NCBI RefSeq assembly: GCF_030563405.1
Contig: NZ_CP130748.1
Location: forward strand, 1,550,001 to 1,614,000
DNA from: Vibrio sp. SNU_ST1
GTDB lineage: Bacteria; Pseudomonadota; Gammaproteobacteria; Enterobacterales; Vibrionaceae
DNA length: 64,000 bases
Direction of reading: 5' to 3'
Shown: positions 13,688 to 23,638 of the stretch, piece by piece
How the letters are laid out: every line of letters starts with the position of its first letter
Numbering within the stretch: position 1 is the first letter of the stretch
Notes under the pieces: generated by a model
Database searches by the model: none
What the model was told of the DNA's origin: nothing
The model's input: only the letters and a program-made list of their open reading frames with translations
Program-made: the position numbers and the translations under genes

Positions 13688-14871
13688 TACTTTTTCAGCC
13701 TATAAAACGTTGCAGACGATACCATCAAATTTCCGTGCGCATTCTCACCACCAGAGAGTCTGCCTTGCTCACCAAACGTAAATGGACATATGTATGGAAG
13801 CCCACCAAGTGCGTGATTGATTTGGTCACAAACCTCATCCATATCTTGTTTTAGGTGCAGCATTGGTCCTGCACAGAATATGTTGATCGCCCCTAATTTT
13901 TCTTCAAGATCCATATCATTATAGTAAGACGAATGAATGATGTTAGCGGCACGACTTATAAGTTGTTGCTTAGAGCCTTGCATCAGATAGATGGTGTCAC
14001 CTTCATTTATATCAGTGAACAACTCGATACCGTTACACTCAGTTTCTCTGATCGAATGCGATAACTTGAAATATGGGTAGTCGTAAGAAGAACCGACCTT
14101 TCGACCTAATGGATAAACTGTCGACTTTTCAAAAATATACCCATCATCACTGCCACCTAAATGAAAATTAGTCCATTCATTATAAACGGTGGTCGCAGGC
14201 CTATGGTCGATCTCTAACAATATTCGATTTCTTACTTTGGTGACTGTGCCAGAATACTGAGTGGGTGTATGACCGGCGCTAAAAGATGAATAGATGGATT
14301 GTGACGCAAAAAACACCGTTAAAGAGACGCCATTAATAGCAAGAGCTTCTTCGGTAAAGATGCTCCAATTTCCAGACACTTGATTGTCTGCTGCGCTTCC
14401 ACCAATAATCGGTACCTCTGTACCAAATTTGTTATCGATGGCCGCCATCACCTTCTCTTCATTACCAGGGGTGGAATGGAGCAAGATAAGATCGGGTATC
14501 TCTCCTTCTCGGTTGGCGTTCTTTAATGCTTTATCGATGGCGCTGAATGTACTACAGTCTATGGAATCGCCAAAGTGACAGATGCCGGTACCGTAGGCAT
14601 TGATCCCGGAATCATAGATGATGAGTATCCCTATCACGGGGCCTGAATGGAACCCTGTTTCGGTCATAATACCGTGACAAGTGGTGCAGCCATGTATTGG
14701 TGTATTCGGGAGCGCATCTACGAAATATCTCTGCACTGCGAGTGTGGAGTACTCTTCTGTGCAGTAGCAGATAAGACAGGCAATATCGTCAGGGTTTGCC
14801 ACCCCACTGAGCAGCTCATCTACTGCGATTTTATCGTCTAGGGAATAAGAGACTTTTGATAGAAATTTCAT
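13687..14871 (-). CDS. nosP: FIST-domain sensor protein, NosP-like
   Basis: A 394-residue soluble protein with the FIST_N region (CLICYCTEEYS, then IHGCTTCHGIMTETGFH, and PIIGGSAADNQ near residues 155-165) and FIST_C (LFTDINEGDTIYLMQGS, PMLHLKQDMDEV, then a conserved FTFGEQG near the end). FIST proteins bind small ligands; members paired with hybrid kinases are nitric-oxide-sensing haem proteins named NosP. It is the first gene of a two-gene unit with the kinase, whose start overlaps its stop. The assignment as NosP rather than another FIST protein rests on this pairing. Confidence 0.85.
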   Translation of the reverse strand: MKFLSKVSYSLDDKIAVDELLSGVANPDDIACLICYCTEEYSTLAVQRYFVDALPNTPIHGCTTCHGIMTETGFHSGPVIGILIIYDSGINAYGTGICHFGDSIDCSTFSAIDKALKNANREGEIPDLILLHSTPGNEEKVMAAIDNKFGTEVPIIGGSAADNQVSGNWSIFTEEALAINGVSLTVFFASQSIYSSFSAGHTPTQYSGTVTKVRNRILLEIDHRPATTVYNEWTNFHLGGSDDGYIFEKSTVYPLGRKVGSSYDYPYFKLSHSIRETECNGIELFTDINEGDTIYLMQGSKQQLISRAANIIHSSYYNDMDLEEKLGAINIFCAGPMLHLKQDMDEVCDQINHALGGLPYICPFTFGEQGRLSGGENAHGNLMVSSATFYRLKK

Positions 14872-14986
14872 AGATCTCGGAAGATTTTATTAATGCTCTC
14901 TTTATAACACTTTTATACAATCTATTTCACTGACTTAGTACATATTTCTATCAAAAGAATTGAGGCGAGACTAACTTGTTGCTGTG

Positions 14987-15352
14987 TTATTCCTTAGAAA
15001 GGTTTACAGAAAGTGTGGCTATCTGTTGTGGAAATGTAACCGTTATTGAGGAGTTTTGAGCGTTCGTTCGTAACAGCCAAATTGATGCCCCTTTTTCTTC
15101 TAGAGTTCCGCTCTCAATATAGTTAATGATAAATTTACCAGTTTTAGATGTTTCGATCGAATACCCTAGGTTATCACCCGAAATTAAAACATTATGTTTA
15201 TCAATAGTAATTTGGCAAGGTTTAGAAATTATACAGTTCACTGTTTCGTCATTGTCGTATGTCACTGTTCTCCAAGTAAATGCAGCTATTAAAATAACCA
15301 ACATGACGATAATTTGAACAAGCCTGCCTTTTGTTAGCTTTTGTGCCGCCAT
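14987..15352 (-). CDS. Uncharacterised single-pass membrane-anchored protein
   Basis: A 121-residue protein with a basic start (MAAQKLTKGR), one N-terminal membrane segment (LVQIIVMLVILIAAFTW) and a periplasmic beta-rich domain with two cysteines near residues 39 and 45 that could pair. It has no recognised family. It lies alone between the nosP gene and the divergent cco operon, where it could be an accessory to either, but nothing in its sequence shows this. Confidence 0.6.
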   Translation of the reverse strand: MAAQKLTKGRLVQIIVMLVILIAAFTWRTVTYDNDETVNCIISKPCQITIDKHNVLISGDNLGYSIETSKTGKFIINYIESGTLEEKGASIWLLRTNAQNSSITVTFPQQIATLSVNLSKE

Positions 15353-15610
15353 TATAATCTTTACTCCTTGTTACAAAGTTCAAAGTTTTTAAATAAAAAT
15401 ACAATTCCAGACCAAGCGTAAGGTTACTACTCTGTCATTGATTTGTTAATTCAAGTATAGTGTCGCGTTGAAAATGCCACTTTTTTTTAAAATCAGCAAG
15501 TGGAAATAAAGCTCTGAATAGGCTGAATTTCCTTTTCTAATTTGGGTGGCATTACGACGTGAGTCGTGTTGGAAGTAAAGTGTAGTAAATAAGAAATTGG
15601 AAGCATGCAA

Positions 15611-17038
15611 ATGAGCCAAGAAAAGCAGCTTGAACAAAACTACAACTATACGGTCGTCCGTCAATTTACCCTCGTTACAATTTTGTGGGGTATTGTCGGT
15701 ATGGGCGTTGGTGTTTTGATTGCCGCTCAATTAGTTTGGCCACAGCTAAACTTTGATACGCCGTGGCTGACGTACAGTCGTTTACGTCCCCTGCATACTA
15801 ATGCGGTTATTTTTGCGTTCGGTACAAGTGCGCTGTTTGCAACATCATATTATGTTGTGCAACGTACCTGTCAGACGCGTCTCTTTGGTGGCCCTCTCGT
15901 AGCCTTTACCTTTTGGGGTTGGCAAGCGATTATCCTGTCCGCTGCAATTACTTTACCGTTAGGTTTAACCTCTGGTAAAGAATACGCAGAACTTGAATGG
16001 CCAATCGATATTGCTATTACTCTTGTGTGGGTAGCTTATGCGGTCGTGTTCTTCGGAACCATGATTAAGCGTAAGACATCGCACATTTATGTAGCTAACT
16101 GGTTCTTCGGAGCCTTCATCATCACGGTTGCCGTGTTGCACATCGTTAACAGCCTAGCTGTTCCTGTATCTGCGTTTAAATCGTACTCGATTTATTCCGG
16201 AGCGATCGATGCAATGGTGCAATGGTGGTACGGACACAATGCGGTAGGCTTCCTATTGACAGCTGGTTTCCTAGGTATGATGTATTACTTCGTTCCTAAA
16301 CAAGCTGGTCGCCCTGTTTACTCTTACCGTTTGTCGATTGTTCACTTCTGGGCTCTTGTGTCTCTGTATATTTGGGCTGGTCCTCACCACCTACACTACA
16401 CTGCACTTCCAGACTGGACTCAGTCTCTAGGTATGGTTATGTCTTTGGTTCTGTTTGCTCCATCTTGGGGTGGCATGATCAACGGTATTATGACTCTATC
16501 TGGCGCGTGGCATAAGCTACGCTACGACCCTATCCTACGTTTCCTAATCGTTTCTCTATCATTCTACGGCATGTCGACTTTCGAAGGCCCTATGATGGCA
16601 ATCAAAACGGTTAACGCACTATCTCACTACACGGACTGGACTATCGGTCACGTTCACTCTGGTGCGTTAGGTTGGGTTGCGATGGTTTCTATCGGTTCGG
16701 TTTACCACTTAGTTCCTAAACTATTTGGTCAAGAGCGTATGTACTCTGTATCTCTAATCAATGTTCACTTCTGGTTAGCAACGATTGGTACGGTTTTCTA
16801 CATTGTTGCAATGTGGATCTCTGGTGTGATGCAAGGTCTGATGTGGCGTGCAGTTAACTCTGACGGTACATTAACTTACAGCTTCGTTGAATCTGTAGAA
16901 GCATCTTACCCGTTCTACTTTGTACGTTTCTTAGGGGGCTTCATCTTCCTATCTGGTATGTTCTTAATGGCATACAACACGTACAAAACTGTTTCTGCAC
17001 CTAAAGATAGCCTTAAAGCTATCCCTCAACCGGCTTAA
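15611..17038 (+). CDS. ccoN: Cytochrome cbb3 oxidase subunit I
   Basis: The catalytic subunit of the high-affinity terminal oxidase, about 475 residues with some twelve membrane helices. Haem and copper ligands are in recognisable places: H in [34 protein letters not shown], the HVHSGALGW pair late in the chain and the preceding HYTDW. The ATG at 15611 is preferred over the one at 15605 because GGA in TTGGAAGC sits at a better distance. It heads ccoNOQP, and ccoO starts 11 bases after its stop. It reduces oxygen with electrons from the cytochrome c subunits and pumps protons at low oxygen. Confidence 0.97.
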   Translation: MSQEKQLEQNYNYTVVRQFTLVTILWGIVGMGVGVLIAAQLVWPQLNFDTPWLTYSRLRPLHTNAVIFAFGTSALFATSYYVVQRTCQTRLFGGPLVAFTFWGWQAIILSAAITLPLGLTSGKEYAELEWPIDIAITLVWVAYAVVFFGTMIKRKTSHIYVANWFFGAFIITVAVLHIVNSLAVPVSAFKSYSIYSGAIDAMVQWWYGHNAVGFLLTAGFLGMMYYFVPKQAGRPVYSYRLSIVHFWALVSLYIWAGPHHLHYTALPDWTQSLGMVMSLVLFAPSWGGMINGIMTLSGAWHKLRYDPILRFLIVSLSFYGMSTFEGPMMAIKTVNALSHYTDWTIGHVHSGALGWVAMVSIGSVYHLVPKLFGQERMYSVSLINVHFWLATIGTVFYIVAMWISGVMQGLMWRAVNSDGTLTYSFVESVEASYPFYFVRFLGGFIFLSGMFLMAYNTYKTVSAPKDSLKAIPQPA

Positions 17039-17049
17039 GGAGATTTAGA

Positions 17050-17670
17050 ATGAGCTCAAATTCAAATAATCGCCATGAGTTGGTAGAGAAGAACGTTGGC
17101 CTACTGGCGATCTTGATCGTTATTGCTATCAGTTTTGGTGCTTTAGTAGAAATTACCCCTCTTATTTTCCAAAAGCAGACGACTGAACCTGTAGAAAATC
17201 TACGCGTTTACTCTGCTCTGGAAATGGAAGGTCGTGATATTTATATCCGCGAAGGTTGTAACGTATGTCACAGCCAAATGATTCGCCCTTTCCGCTCTGA
17301 AACTGAACGTTACGGTCACTACTCTGTAGCTGGCGAAAGCGTTTGGGAACACCCATTCCTATGGGGTTCTAAGCGTACTGGTCCAGATCTAGCGCGTGTT
17401 GGTGATCGTTACTCTGATGAGTGGCACCGTGTTCACCTTATCGACCCTCGTGAACTTGTTCCTGAATCAAACATGCCTGGCTTCCCATGGCTTGCTGAGA
17501 ATGTACTTGATGGCAAATTGACTCAACAGAAGCTTGAACTCTTCCGTAATCAATTTGGTGTTCCTTACACAGACGAACAAATTGCTAACGCTAAACAAGA
17601 TGTTGAAGGAAAAACAGAGATGGATGCAATCATCGCTTACCTTCAATCGCTTGGCCACGCAATGAAATAA
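17050..17670 (+). CDS. ccoO: Cytochrome cbb3 oxidase subunit II (monohaem cytochrome c)
   Basis: A 206-residue protein with one N-terminal membrane anchor ([21 protein letters not shown]) and a periplasmic cytochrome c domain. The haem motif is CNVCHSQ, with a distal Met candidate in [12 protein letters not shown]. An AGGAG ribosome site lies just upstream. It passes electrons from CcoP to CcoN. The signature [18 protein letters not shown] and the segment [14 protein letters not shown] are typical of CcoO. Confidence 0.97.
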   Translation: MSSNSNNRHELVEKNVGLLAILIVIAISFGALVEITPLIFQKQTTEPVENLRVYSALEMEGRDIYIREGCNVCHSQMIRPFRSETERYGHYSVAGESVWEHPFLWGSKRTGPDLARVGDRYSDEWHRVHLIDPRELVPESNMPGFPWLAENVLDGKLTQQKLELFRNQFGVPYTDEQIANAKQDVEGKTEMDAIIAYLQSLGHAMK

Positions 17671-17679
17671 GGAATAATT

Positions 17680-17856
17680 ATGGACATTATTACATTTCAA
17701 AGTGTTTGGACTGTTACTGTTTTTGCTTGCTTCATCGGCATCGTTTGGTGGGCATACGGCAAGAATCGTAAATCACGTTTCGACGAAGATGCGAACCTAG
17801 TGTTTGCAGACGACGAGCCGGCAACAAGTTCTAAAAATCAAGGAGTGACAAAGTAA
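17680..17856 (+). CDS. ccoQ: Cytochrome cbb3 oxidase subunit IV
   Basis: A 58-residue membrane protein starting MDIITFQSVWTVTVF, with one helix (TVTVFACFIGIVWWAYG) and an acidic/charged tail. It lies between ccoO and ccoP; its stop codon overlaps the ccoP start (TAATG). CcoQ stabilises the assembled oxidase, especially against oxygen. Confidence 0.93.
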   Translation: MDIITFQSVWTVTVFACFIGIVWWAYGKNRKSRFDEDANLVFADDEPATSSKNQGVTK

Positions 17857-18830
17857 TGAGTACATTCTGGAGTATCTGGGTTAGTGCGATTACGATTGGT
17901 ACCCTAATTGGTTGTGCTGTCTTGCTTCGTTGGTGTTTTAAAGATCGAACTGGCGTAGAAGAAGGTCATGATATGGGCCATGAATACGATGGTATTCGTG
18001 AGCTTAATAACCCACTACCAAAATGGTGGACATACCTTTTCATCAGTACGATTGTGTTTGCAGCGGTTTACCTTGCTCTTTACCCTGGCCTTGGCAATTT
18101 TAAAGGTCTACTAGGTTGGACAAGTTCAAACCAAGAAGTTCGTAGTATTGAAGAGTCTCGCTCTTCAATTGCTGCGGCTCAAGCGAACAAGCAGTTAGAC
18201 GAGTACGCGAAAGAGCTTGATGACGCCAACACCTATTTTGGTGAAGCATTCAAAAAGCTAGCTCACGACGAAAATGGTTTACGTTCTGTTCCTGACATTG
18301 CATCAGATGCTGACGCAATTAAAGTGGGCCAACGTTTATTCTTGCAAAACTGTTCTCAGTGTCATGGCTCTGATGCTCGTGGTCAAAAAGGTTTTCCTAA
18401 CCTAACTGATGACGCATGGCTATATGGTGGTGAACCACAAGCTATCGTGACAACAATCATGCATGGTCGTGTTGGCCAAATGCCTGGCTGGAAAGATGCA
18501 CTTGGTGAGCAAGGCGTTAAAGAAGTGGTTAGCTACACGCTTAGCCTTTCTGGACGTAGTGTGAATGCTCGTGAAGCTGAAGCTGGTAAAGCACGCTTTG
18601 TTGTATGTGCTGCATGTCACGGTACAGATGGTAAGGGTAACCCCGCTGTAGGCGCACCTGACCTGACCGACCGCGATTGGTTGTTTGGCGACTCGCGCGC
18701 TGCTGTGACGGAAACAGTAATGTACGGACGCTCTGGCGTTATGCCTGCTTGGAAAGACATTCTAGGCGAGGATAAAGTACAACTGGTTTCATCATACGTG
18801 TGGAGCTTAAGCAACTCGGATAATAAGTAA
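17856..18830 (+). CDS. ccoP: Cytochrome cbb3 oxidase subunit III (dihaem cytochrome c)
   Basis: A 324-residue subunit with two N-terminal membrane segments (about residues 5-25 and 57-77) and two periplasmic cytochrome c domains. The haem motifs are CSQCHGS (about residue 167) and CAACHGT (about residue 250). The axial Met residues are in VGQMPGWKD and SGVMPAWKD. It accepts electrons from the bc1 pathway cytochromes. A clear terminator follows at 18841. Confidence 0.97.
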   Translation: MSTFWSIWVSAITIGTLIGCAVLLRWCFKDRTGVEEGHDMGHEYDGIRELNNPLPKWWTYLFISTIVFAAVYLALYPGLGNFKGLLGWTSSNQEVRSIEESRSSIAAAQANKQLDEYAKELDDANTYFGEAFKKLAHDENGLRSVPDIASDADAIKVGQRLFLQNCSQCHGSDARGQKGFPNLTDDAWLYGGEPQAIVTTIMHGRVGQMPGWKDALGEQGVKEVVSYTLSLSGRSVNAREAEAGKARFVVCAACHGTDGKGNPAVGAPDLTDRDWLFGDSRAAVTETVMYGRSGVMPAWKDILGEDKVQLVSSYVWSLSNSDNK

Positions 18831-18840
18831 CATTTCAATA

Positions 18841-18872
18841 ACAGCCTCTTTCTAAGAGGCTGTCTTTCCTTT
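18841..18872 (+). terminator. Terminator after ccoNOQP
   Basis: ACAGCCTC (18841-18848) pairs with GAGGCTGT (18856-18863) across a seven-base loop and is followed by a T-rich run CTTTCCTTTATTTT. It separates the oxidase genes from the assembly genes fixH-ccoI-ccoS. Confidence 0.85.
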
Positions 18873-18915
18873 ATTTTATAACCTCTTCTTTTTATTCTTT
18901 TTTGAGATCTTTTTT

Positions 18916-19395
18916 ATGGTAAAGCCTTGGTATAAACAGTTTTGGCCGTGGTTCTTAATCGCGTTGCCAGCGACAGTAGTTATTTGGACCATCATGACGG
19001 TTATTGTGTTCACACAGAACTCTGTAGACCTAGTGACTGAGGATTACTATAAAAAGGGAAAAGGCATTAATGTTGATATTTCAAAAGTAAATATTGCAAA
19101 GGAACTCGGCCTTTCAGCTTCAGTTAACGAGAAAGGTAACTCAGTTATCATTACTCTTGAGAAAGGTAAACTCGATCACTTCCCTGCGATCAACGCAATG
19201 TTTGTTCACAGAACACTGCCTGACCGCGATTTTACTCAACTACTGACAGCGGATGCGAAAGGCAACTACACCATGACTTTGGATCACGAAATGCAAGGAC
19301 CATGGTTTATCGAGCTTTCTCCGCATGATTCTGAATGGTTAGTGCAAGGTCGCATGAACTTCCCTATTGATACTCCTACTCAACTAACGAACTAA
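18916..19395 (+). CDS. fixH: FixH-family cbb3 assembly protein
   Basis: A 159-residue protein with one N-terminal membrane helix (WFLIALPATVVIWTIMTVIVF) and the conserved SVDLVTEDYYKKGKGINVD just after it, a hallmark of FixH/CcoH proteins. The periplasmic beta-rich domain contains a HxxL(P)DRDF motif and a LDHEMQGPWFIEL end. FixH is needed for correct assembly and copper loading of the cbb3 oxidase. It begins the fixH-ccoI-ccoS group, six bases before ccoI. Confidence 0.92.
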   Translation: MVKPWYKQFWPWFLIALPATVVIWTIMTVIVFTQNSVDLVTEDYYKKGKGINVDISKVNIAKELGLSASVNEKGNSVIITLEKGKLDHFPAINAMFVHRTLPDRDFTQLLTADAKGNYTMTLDHEMQGPWFIELSPHDSEWLVQGRMNFPIDTPTQLTN

Positions 19396-19400
19396 AGCTT

Positions 19401-21773
19401 ATGTGTGAATCCTGTTATCACTGCGGTGAAGATGTACCAGCGGAAACGGATTTTAAAGTAGAAATTTTAGGATCGGTTCGTCCGATGTGTTGTCCGGGTT
19501 GCGAAACCGTAGCCCAGACAATCATAGATAGCGGTTTGGTCTCTTATTACCAATACCGTACTGCTCCGGCTGAAAAAGCCGATCTGGTGCCAGAGCAACT
19601 TCTGGCTCTTAGCCATTATGACAATGAAGATGTTCAACTTGAGTTCGTCCGTAACTCCGACAATACCTCTGAGGTGACATTGTCACTAGATGGTGTCTCT
19701 TGTGCGGCTTGTGCTTGGCTTATTGAGAAGCAAGTTTCTTCAAAGCTTGGCGTTGTGAGTATTCGTGTTAATACTACGACCAACCGCGCTTTGCTTAGTT
19801 GGGACAACACTCAAGCTAAGCTGAGCGAGTTATTGTCCGCGATTCATAGGTTGGGCTACAAAGCTGCACCATTCGAGGCTGACCAACAAGAAGCCGCTTA
19901 TCATCGTTCGATGAAAAACTATTTGTATCGCCTCGGTGTTGCTGGGCTAGCAACCATGCAGGTCATGATGCTGGCTGTGGCGCTTTATCTTGAAGTATTT
20001 GGTAACCTAGAGCCCGAATTCAAAAGCTACTTCCGTTGGGTGAGTTTAATCTTTGCAACACCGGTTCTGCTCTACTCTGCATTACCTTTCTATATTAACG
20101 CTTGGCGTAGTATCAAAGGCCGAACATTGGGTATGGATGTACCCGTGTCGATCGCTCTGTTGTTTGCCTACGTCGCAAGTTTGGTGGCGACGGTAACCGA
20201 AAAAGGCGAAGTGTTCTTTGAATCTATCTCGATGTTCACCTTCTTCTTGTTGCTTGGTCGTTTCCTTGAAATGCGCGCTCGTCGTAAAGCAGCCGCCGCG
20301 AGTGGTAACCTGCTTAAGCTGGTTCCAGCTATGGCGACAACATTAGACGGTGAACAAGTTCCAGTTAAAACATTGAAAGTCGGCGATCAGATTCGGGTTC
20401 TACCCGGTGAACATATCCCTGCGGATGGTAAAGTACTGTCTGGTAGAGTTCATATTGATGAATCGATGCTGACTGGCGAGTCTATCCATGTGGTTAAAAA
20501 CGAAGGCGATACTGTCTTTGCAGGCACATTGAATGGTGATGAATCGTTTGAATTGGAAGTGTTGACCTCAAAAGCGGATTCAGTGATTTCCAATATCGTT
20601 CGTCTACAAGATGAAGCGCAGTTATCAAAACCTCGCATCGCTGAAATTGCTGATGTGGTGGCTCGATACTTTGTTGCGGTTATCTTGATCATTTCATTTG
20701 GCACTTGGTTCTACTGGCACCAAACACGTCCAGAAGATGCTTTCTGGATTATGCTCTCGGTACTTGTTGCGACATGTCCTTGTGCTCTATCGCTTGCAAC
20801 ACCGACAGCCATTACCTGCTCAACCTCTCGTATGGGTAATTTCGGTATCTTGCTGCGCAAAGGCCATGTGTTTGAAACTTTGTGCAAAGTGAATCATTTG
20901 ATCATAGATAAAACAGGCACATTGACCGAGGGTGATATTCGTATCAGCCAAGTTGAAACCTTCGCAGAACTTGACAAAGACACCTGTCTGAAAGTAGCGG
21001 CGAGCCTAGAGCAACATGCTAACCACCCTATTGCGAAAGCGTTCAAGACTCATCTTTCTGATGATATCGAAGTAGAGTCTGTCAATAACGTAATTGGCTC
21101 AGGTATCACTGGAGAGTGGAATGGACAAGAAGTCGCTATCGGCAGTAGTGAATTCATTCTTGGTGATGCACAGACATCGGAAAGCAATGGTATTTACTTG
21201 TCGATGTCTGGTCGACATATCGCAACATTCACTTATGAAGATCCAATTCGTAAAGAAAGTATAGAGTTTATTAAAAAGTTTAAAGAAGCGGGAATCAAAA
21301 CGACCTTGCTCACTGGCGATTCCTTGATTAACGCGAAACCTGTTGCTGAAGAGATCGGCATTACTGACATTGTTGCTAACGCGAAGCCGGAAGATAAACT
21401 CGCTTATCTAAACTCTAGAGACGCTAGTGATATCACCATGATGGTTGGTGACGGTATTAACGATGCGCCTATTCTTGCAGGTGCACACCTTTCGGTTGCT
21501 ATGGGCGGCGGTACCGACGTGGCGAAAGCCTCTGCGGATATGGTGTTATTGGGTGACAAACTCGATAGATTACTTAAATCACGAACATTAGCGCTTAAAA
21601 CACGTAAGATAATCCGTGAAAACTTAGCGTGGTCGTTGGGGTATAACTTACTTATTCTTCCATTGGCTGTTGCTGGTTTGGTTGCTCCATACATTGCCGT
21701 TGTTGGCATGTCTGCTAGCTCTATTATTGTTGTGTCTAACTCGTTAAGGCTTTTAAAAGAGCAAGGTAAATAA
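19401..21773 (+). CDS. ccoI: Copper-exporting P1B-type ATPase for cbb3 assembly (CcoI/FixI)
   Basis: A 790-residue metal pump. It has an N-terminal Cys-rich zinc-finger-like segment (CESCYHCG and MCCPGCETV), a metal-binding HMA domain (GVSCAACAWLIE) and eight membrane helices with the ion-path motif CPC (VATCPCALSLATP). The actuator motif is LTGES, the phosphorylation site is DKTGTL, and the hinge is MVGDGINDAP. CcoI supplies copper to the CuB centre of CcoN. Its stop overlaps the ccoS ATG. Confidence 0.96.
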   Translation: MCESCYHCGEDVPAETDFKVEILGSVRPMCCPGCETVAQTIIDSGLVSYYQYRTAPAEKADLVPEQLLALSHYDNEDVQLEFVRNSDNTSEVTLSLDGVSCAACAWLIEKQVSSKLGVVSIRVNTTTNRALLSWDNTQAKLSELLSAIHRLGYKAAPFEADQQEAAYHRSMKNYLYRLGVAGLATMQVMMLAVALYLEVFGNLEPEFKSYFRWVSLIFATPVLLYSALPFYINAWRSIKGRTLGMDVPVSIALLFAYVASLVATVTEKGEVFFESISMFTFFLLLGRFLEMRARRKAAAASGNLLKLVPAMATTLDGEQVPVKTLKVGDQIRVLPGEHIPADGKVLSGRVHIDESMLTGESIHVVKNEGDTVFAGTLNGDESFELEVLTSKADSVISNIVRLQDEAQLSKPRIAEIADVVARYFVAVILIISFGTWFYWHQTRPEDAFWIMLSVLVATCPCALSLATPTAITCSTSRMGNFGILLRKGHVFETLCKVNHLIIDKTGTLTEGDIRISQVETFAELDKDTCLKVAASLEQHANHPIAKAFKTHLSDDIEVESVNNVIGSGITGEWNGQEVAIGSSEFILGDAQTSESNGIYLSMSGRHIATFTYEDPIRKESIEFIKKFKEAGIKTTLLTGDSLINAKPVAEEIGITDIVANAKPEDKLAYLNSRDASDITMMVGDGINDAPILAGAHLSVAMGGGTDVAKASADMVLLGDKLDRLLKSRTLALKTRKIIRENLAWSLGYNLLILPLAVAGLVAPYIAVVGMSASSIIVVSNSLRLLKEQGK

Positions 21774-22009
21774 TGGAAAGTTTATACATACTTATTCCAA
21801 TTGCGATCGTACTAGTGTGCATCGCTGTCGGTATCTTTCTATGGGCCGTTAAGAGCGAACAGTTTGAAGACCTTGAGCGTCAAGGCCACAACATTCTGTT
21901 TGATGAAGACACTAATGCTCATAATCATTCTGATAGTAAACCTGTTAAGAACGAGAAAGCTAACGTAGAAAGCCAAACTAACTTAGACAAAAAGAACGAT
22001 GACGCCTGA
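21773..22009 (+). CDS. ccoS: cbb3 oxidase maturation protein
   Basis: A 78-residue protein with one membrane helix (LYILIPIAIVLVCIAVGIFLWAVK) followed by EQFEDLERQGHNILFDED, the standard CcoS signature. The tail is longer and more charged than in minimal homologues. It overlaps ccoI and the next gene, so the three are coupled. It is required for cofactor insertion into the oxidase. Confidence 0.94.
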   Translation: MESLYILIPIAIVLVCIAVGIFLWAVKSEQFEDLERQGHNILFDEDTNAHNHSDSKPVKNEKANVESQTNLDKKNDDA

Positions 22010-22673
22010 TTGGATCGGAGCCTTTGTTGTTGGGTTGATCGGCGCAGGTCACTGCATGGGAATGTGTGGTGGCATTGCGTCGCTTCTTTCAATTGGCAAC
22101 AGTAAACCTTCCCCTATCATTCCCCTGCTTTATAACCTAGGACGCTTGCTAAGCTATGCCGTGATTGGTGGTGTGATTGGTGGTGCAATTTCTTCTATAG
22201 GTCAGCTAAGCGATTTTAACGCTCTGCTAGGTTGGCTGCGATTATTTGCTGCTGGCTTTATGATCGTCTTAGGTTTGTATATCGGTAAATGGTGGTTCGG
22301 CTTGTTGTTCTTTGAAAAAGTCGGACAGAAGTTATGGCGCTATATATCTCCTGTCGGTAAATCATTTCTTCCATTGAAGCATCCTAGTCACGCTCTACCA
22401 TTTGGTTTCATTTGGGGGTGGTTACCATGTGGCCTTGTTTATTCTATGCTTACATGGGCGGCCGTATCAGGAAGTTGGTATAACGGAGCGGGTATCATGC
22501 TTGCTTTCGGTTTAGGGACCCTTCCTGCGATGCTCACGGTTGGAATGGGTGCAAATTTCCTCAAAAAACTGCAACAAGCTGACTTATTTCGTCAGTTTGG
22601 TGCAATTTTAATCCTCATTTACGGTTTCTATACCGGTTATATGGCGCTACAGCTTATCATTTATACCGTATAG
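21999..22673 (+). CDS. SafE/UreH-type membrane protein of the cbb3 assembly cluster
   Basis: A 224-residue six-helix membrane protein with the conserved start GLIGAGHCMGMCGGIASLLS and the later motif GFIWGWLPCGLVYSMLTWAA. These paired Cys motifs (HCxGMCGG and LPCGLVY) define the 'sulfite exporter TauE/SafE-like' family resembling the DsbD transmembrane core. It is habitually encoded after ccoS and before fnr in gammaproteobacteria. It probably moves reductant or metal for cytochrome assembly; the exact activity is not established. Confidence 0.85.
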   Translation: MTPDWIGAFVVGLIGAGHCMGMCGGIASLLSIGNSKPSPIIPLLYNLGRLLSYAVIGGVIGGAISSIGQLSDFNALLGWLRLFAAGFMIVLGLYIGKWWFGLLFFEKVGQKLWRYISPVGKSFLPLKHPSHALPFGFIWGWLPCGLVYSMLTWAAVSGSWYNGAGIMLAFGLGTLPAMLTVGMGANFLKKLQQADLFRQFGAILILIYGFYTGYMALQLIIYTV

Positions 22674-22729
22674 CGGTGTCTTTAATCAGGTTTTTTTACT
22701 ACCCTTTAGGATTAAGGAATGCTAAAATA

Positions 22730-22743
22730 TTGACGTATATCAA
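22730..22743. promoter_or_regulatory. FNR box upstream of fnr
   Basis: TTGAC-GTAT-ATCAA matches the FNR consensus TTGAT-N4-ATCAA in nine of ten positions. It ends 17 bases before the fnr ATG, overlapping where the core promoter would be, so it fits negative autoregulation. Confidence 0.75.
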
Positions 22744-22759
22744 ATAGTGAAAGATTGTT

Positions 22760-23506
22760 ATGATTTCTGAAAAGCCTGTGACGAAACGTGTTCAGTCTGG
22801 TGGCTGTGCGATCCATTGCCAGGATTGTAGTATTAGCCAGCTCTGTATTCCGTTTACTTTGAATGAATCTGAACTCGATCAACTTGATCAGATCATTGAG
22901 AGAAAAAAGCCTATTCAAAAAGGCCAAGAGTTATTTAAAGCCGGTGACGAGCTTAAATCTCTATACGCTATTCGCTCTGGAACGATCAAGAGCTACACGA
23001 TTACCGAGCAAGGTGATGAGCAGATTACTGCATTCCATCTAGCGGGCGATCTTGTTGGCTTCGATGCGATTACTGGTGACATGCACCCTAGTTTCGCACA
23101 AGCGTTAGAAACTTCTATGGTATGTGAAATTCCATACGAAATTCTAGACGACCTATCAGGAAAAATGCCTAAATTGCGTCAGCAAATTATGCGCCTGATG
23201 AGTAATGAGATTAAAGGTGACCAAGAAATGATTCTGCTTCTTTCTAAGAAGAACGCGGAAGAGCGTCTTGCTGCATTCCTTTACAACCTTTCTACTCGTT
23301 TCTCTCAACGTGGCTTCAGCCCACGTGAGTTTCGCCTAACGATGACTCGTGGCGATATTGGTAACTACCTTGGTTTGACTGTTGAAACAATTAGCCGTCT
23401 TTTAGGTCGCTTCCAAAAAGCAGACATCTTGAGCGTTAAAGGCAAATATATCACTATCGAAGATCACGATGCGTTGATGGAACTTGCTGGCGTTTCAAAA
23501 GAATAG
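22760..23506 (+). CDS. fnr: Oxygen-responsive regulator FNR
   Basis: A 248-residue Crp-Fnr regulator. The N-terminal cysteines [14 protein letters not shown] (C16, C20, C23, C29) and a central Cys in MVCEIPYE provide the [4Fe-4S] ligands. A cNMP-like beta-roll follows, then a dimer helix and a C-terminal HTH with [23 protein letters not shown], whose E-xx-SR recognition residues read TTGAT half-sites. It controls the low-oxygen genes in this window and is preceded by an FNR box. Confidence 0.97.
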   Translation: MISEKPVTKRVQSGGCAIHCQDCSISQLCIPFTLNESELDQLDQIIERKKPIQKGQELFKAGDELKSLYAIRSGTIKSYTITEQGDEQITAFHLAGDLVGFDAITGDMHPSFAQALETSMVCEIPYEILDDLSGKMPKLRQQIMRLMSNEIKGDQEMILLLSKKNAEERLAAFLYNLSTRFSQRGFSPREFRLTMTRGDIGNYLGLTVETISRLLGRFQKADILSVKGKYITIEDHDALMELAGVSKE

Positions 23507-23517
23507 TCTAGATATCA

Positions 23518-23550
23518 ATGATGTAGTTCAATAATGAGCTACATCATGTT
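23518..23550 (+). terminator. Terminator after fnr
   Basis: ATGATGTAG (23518-23526) pairs with CTACATCAT (23539-23547), with inner pairs possible, followed by GTTTCTCTCTT. The T tract is short, so strength is uncertain. Confidence 0.6.
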
Positions 23551-23638
23551 TCTCTCTTAAAACCTCTTATATTTCTCTTATTCTCTCCATAACTACGCTA
23601 CATTATTTATATGTTCGGTCTGAAAAGTAGGCTTAGTT

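Noticed and set aside
15428..15450. Possible FNR box upstream of ccoN (TTGATTTGTTAATTCAA)
   Set aside because: The half-sites are not spaced by four bases and the right half is poor.
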